From an uncultured Campylobacterales bacterium (GTDB taxonomy: Bacteria; Campylobacterota; Campylobacteria; Campylobacterales; Arcobacteraceae): a stretch of 64,000 bases of DNA. A model generated the notes under the pieces. It saw only the letters and a list, made by a program, of their open reading frames with translations. It did not search any database and was not told where the DNA came from. Positions within the stretch are counted from its first letter, which is position 1. Each line of letters begins with the position of its first letter. Positions 62,671 to 64,000 of this stretch are shown piece after piece. The position numbers and the translations under genes are program-made. The stretch lies in contig CANNFB010000001.1 of assembly GCA_947503785.1 (NCBI GenBank), forward strand, positions 186,001 to 250,000, given 5' to 3'.

Positions 62671-63018
62671 ATGAAAATATCTTATCACAGAAGAAGAAAA
62701 ATAAAAACAAGAAGAATAGCTTTAGATAAACTAATTAAAGAGGGTATTGAAGATCCAAAAGAATTAGCTGTTCTTCTTAAAGTTACACCTCCTACAATAA
62801 AAAGAGATCTTAAAGCCCTACTAACAATGACTAAAGAAGACTTCATGTTCAAGACAAAAGCTACATCTGAAGATATTTTAGAAAAGAAAGATTTGATTTT
62901 AAAAATGCTTGATGACGAAAACTATTATAATGATTCAGGTGAGCTAAATATTAAAGAAATATGCTTAGAGCTTAAAACTAGTAGATCTACAGTTTTAAGC
63001 GTCTTAAATGGCGAATAA
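62671..63018 (+). CDS. Small double-HTH regulator-like protein
   Basis: 115 residues, basic start (MKISYHRRRKIKTRRIALDK), then a helix-turn-helix-like segment (DPKELAVLLKVTPPTIKRDL, about 29-48) and a second one near the C-terminus (LNIKEICLELKTSRSTVLSVL, about 91-111). DNA binding is likely; the family is not recognised. Only a weak ribosome site. It follows the HugZ-like gene by 21 bp and may belong to the same transcript. Confidence 0.65.
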   Translation: MKISYHRRRKIKTRRIALDKLIKEGIEDPKELAVLLKVTPPTIKRDLKALLTMTKEDFMFKTKATSEDILEKKDLILKMLDDENYYNDSGELNIKEICLELKTSRSTVLSVLNGE

Positions 63019-63028
63019 ACTTATAGTC

Positions 63029-64000
63029 CTAGGTATTTGAATATATTTTTCCATCACCTGAAATTAAAATTGCCATTCCTTTTGTATTTTCAAATTGAGA
63101 AAGTATAATTAATAAGATCATCATCAAAGGAACTGATAAAAACATTCCAACCGTACCCCACATAGCTCCCCAAATAACAAGTGACAAAATTACTACAAAT
63201 TGAGATATATTTAATTTGTTTCCCATTAACTTTGGATAAATGATATTTCCAATAACAAACTGAATTGCGGCTAAAGAGATAAGAAAAATTATAACTTCTG
63301 AAAGCTCAGGAAACTGTATAAGTGCAAACAGTGTTGGAATAATTACAGCAATTATACTTCCAATTGTAGGAATAAAATTTAATGTAAAAGCTAAAAATCC
63401 CCAAAGTACAGCACCTTGTAAAGAAAAAAACTCACATATTAAATATGTTAAAAAACCTGTGCTTAAACTAATAATTGTAGTTATTGAAATATACATTCTA
63501 ATTGTTTTTGAAACACTTGATAATACTTCTTTAGCTTTTGCCCTATTTTCATAATTAGGGAAAAGAGCATTTATCTTTGCATTAAAAAATCTTTGATCTA
63601 AAAGTAAAAATAGAACATATAATAATATTTGCATAATATTACTAACAACGGAACTAAAGGCAGCTATTACTTTATTTATCATAGATGCAATACTAAACTG
63701 TTCAAATAACTTCTCAAACTTGTCAGAGAAATCAAAACCTGTTAATAAAGAGAGTTTATCAATTAAGCCATAAAATTTATTATCTAATTGTGCAATTGTA
63801 GAACTTAATTCAACCATACTAGAAGCAATGAAACTTCCTATTTGAAGCATTGAAACAACAATAATTATTAAAGATAAGGGTATTGAAATGAATTCTCCAA
63901 TATTTGAATTCATAAAAGGAAGTCTTTTTATTTGATTTGCTAGTGCGTTAATTAAAAACCAAATAAGAATTGCAATTGCAATTGGTGCTAAAATATTACT
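63029..64000 (-). CDS. AI-2E/PerM-family permease (5' end outside window)
   Basis: Polytopic membrane protein of the AI-2 exporter/PerM family. The frame is open to the window edge; the residues before the first internal Met (SNILAPIAIAILIWFLINAL) match the first helix of the family, so the gene continues upstream. Visible: seven or so helices, the long cytoplasmic or periplasmic segment (about 40-125) with amphipathic helices, ALYLIC-type central helices and the conserved C-terminal GNIIYPKLMGNKLNISQFVV and GTVGMFLSVPLMMI blocks. Substrate (AI-2, ions or other) cannot be told. It converges on the HTH gene. Confidence 0.92.
   Translation of the reverse strand, partial: SNILAPIAIAILIWFLINALANQIKRLPFMNSNIGEFISIPLSLIIIVVSMLQIGSFIASSMVELSSTIAQLDNKFYGLIDKLSLLTGFDFSDKFEKLFEQFSIASMINKVIAAFSSVVSNIMQILLYVLFLLLDQRFFNAKINALFPNYENRAKAKEVLSSVSKTIRMYISITTIISLSTGFLTYLICEFFSLQGAVLWGFLAFTLNFIPTIGSIIAVIIPTLFALIQFPELSEVIIFLISLAAIQFVIGNIIYPKLMGNKLNISQFVVILSLVIWGAMWGTVGMFLSVPLMMILLIILSQFENTKGMAILISGDGKIYSNT

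Overview
The window is AT-rich, gene-dense DNA from a member of the Campylobacterota, most likely an Arcobacter-like genus (Arcobacteraceae). Three kinds of evidence support this. There is a monomeric isocitrate dehydrogenase and a cbpA-hspR pair behind a HAIR operator. Several gene blocks follow the order I recall from Campylobacter jejuni: ppiD-like/ftsA/ftsZ; hisB-kdsC-lptC-lptA-engB with rlpA, mltD and tatD; hslU-hslV-rplI; ubiX-coaD-tmk-hisS-speA-cysE. Low-GC codon use and frequent TTG starts also fit. I saw no tRNA, rRNA, CRISPR array or complete insertion sequence. No gene-free stretch exceeds 300 bp; the longest gaps are 31597-31865 and 42065-42309.

Layout. 1-3.5 kb: TCA-cycle icd (5' end outside the window) and mdh, a small metal-binding-type protein, a small membrane protein and a small XRE regulator. 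3.5-5.7 kb (minus): a membrane-anchored unknown, then a rhodanese-like gene coupled to an MnmC-type FAD oxidoreductase. 5.8-7.1 kb: the HspR-controlled cbpA-hspR operon. 7.2-13.9 kb (minus): ftsZ, ftsA, a PpiD-like periplasmic chaperone, recD2 and a small gene without a normal start codon. 13.9-16.9 kb (minus): arsC, two outer-membrane beta-barrel genes sharing a duplicated promoter/leader/N-terminal module (one is an omptin protease with its catalytic residues intact), and fliW. 17-22.3 kb: fliK-like, an orphan FlhB C-terminal gene, an MreD-like gene, mrdA and fliP. 22.3-31.6 kb: slyD, an orphan sensor kinase, a tolC-adaptor-RND operon whose RND pump is split into two half-genes, and a Sel1 protein. 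31.9-41 kb (minus): essential and envelope genes (NAGS-type acetyltransferase, engB, lptA, lptC, kdsC, hisB, rlpA, mltD, tatD, hslU, hslV, rplI). 41-42.3 kb: a serine-recombinase-like gene lacking its catalytic serine, with repeats in its promoter region. 42.3-48.4 kb: ubiX-coaD-tmk-hisS-speA-cysE and a TauE/SafE permease. 48.5-51 kb (minus): an aconitase-A-like protein that has lost its active site. 51.2-64 kb: uvrA, DUF309, a diguanylate cyclase, a CNNM/CBS transporter with an upstream mini-ORF, a carbonic anhydrase, a Kbp/DUF937/YegP group, a HerA-like ATPase, a HugZ-like haem protein, an HTH gene and an AI-2E permease running off the end.

Most genes are housekeeping: cell division and elongation (FtsZ/FtsA, MrdA/MreD), LPS synthesis and transport (KdsC, LptA, LptC), proteostasis (CbpA, HslUV, SlyD, PpiD), flagellum (FliP, FliK, FliW, FlhB-C), and cofactor, nucleotide and amino-acid synthesis. 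The stand-outs are the aconitase pseudoenzyme, the omptin with its swapped-leader neighbour, the inactive recombinase with promoter repeats, the split RND pump, and two genes (tatD and the gene before recD2) that appear to lack ATG, GTG or TTG starts.
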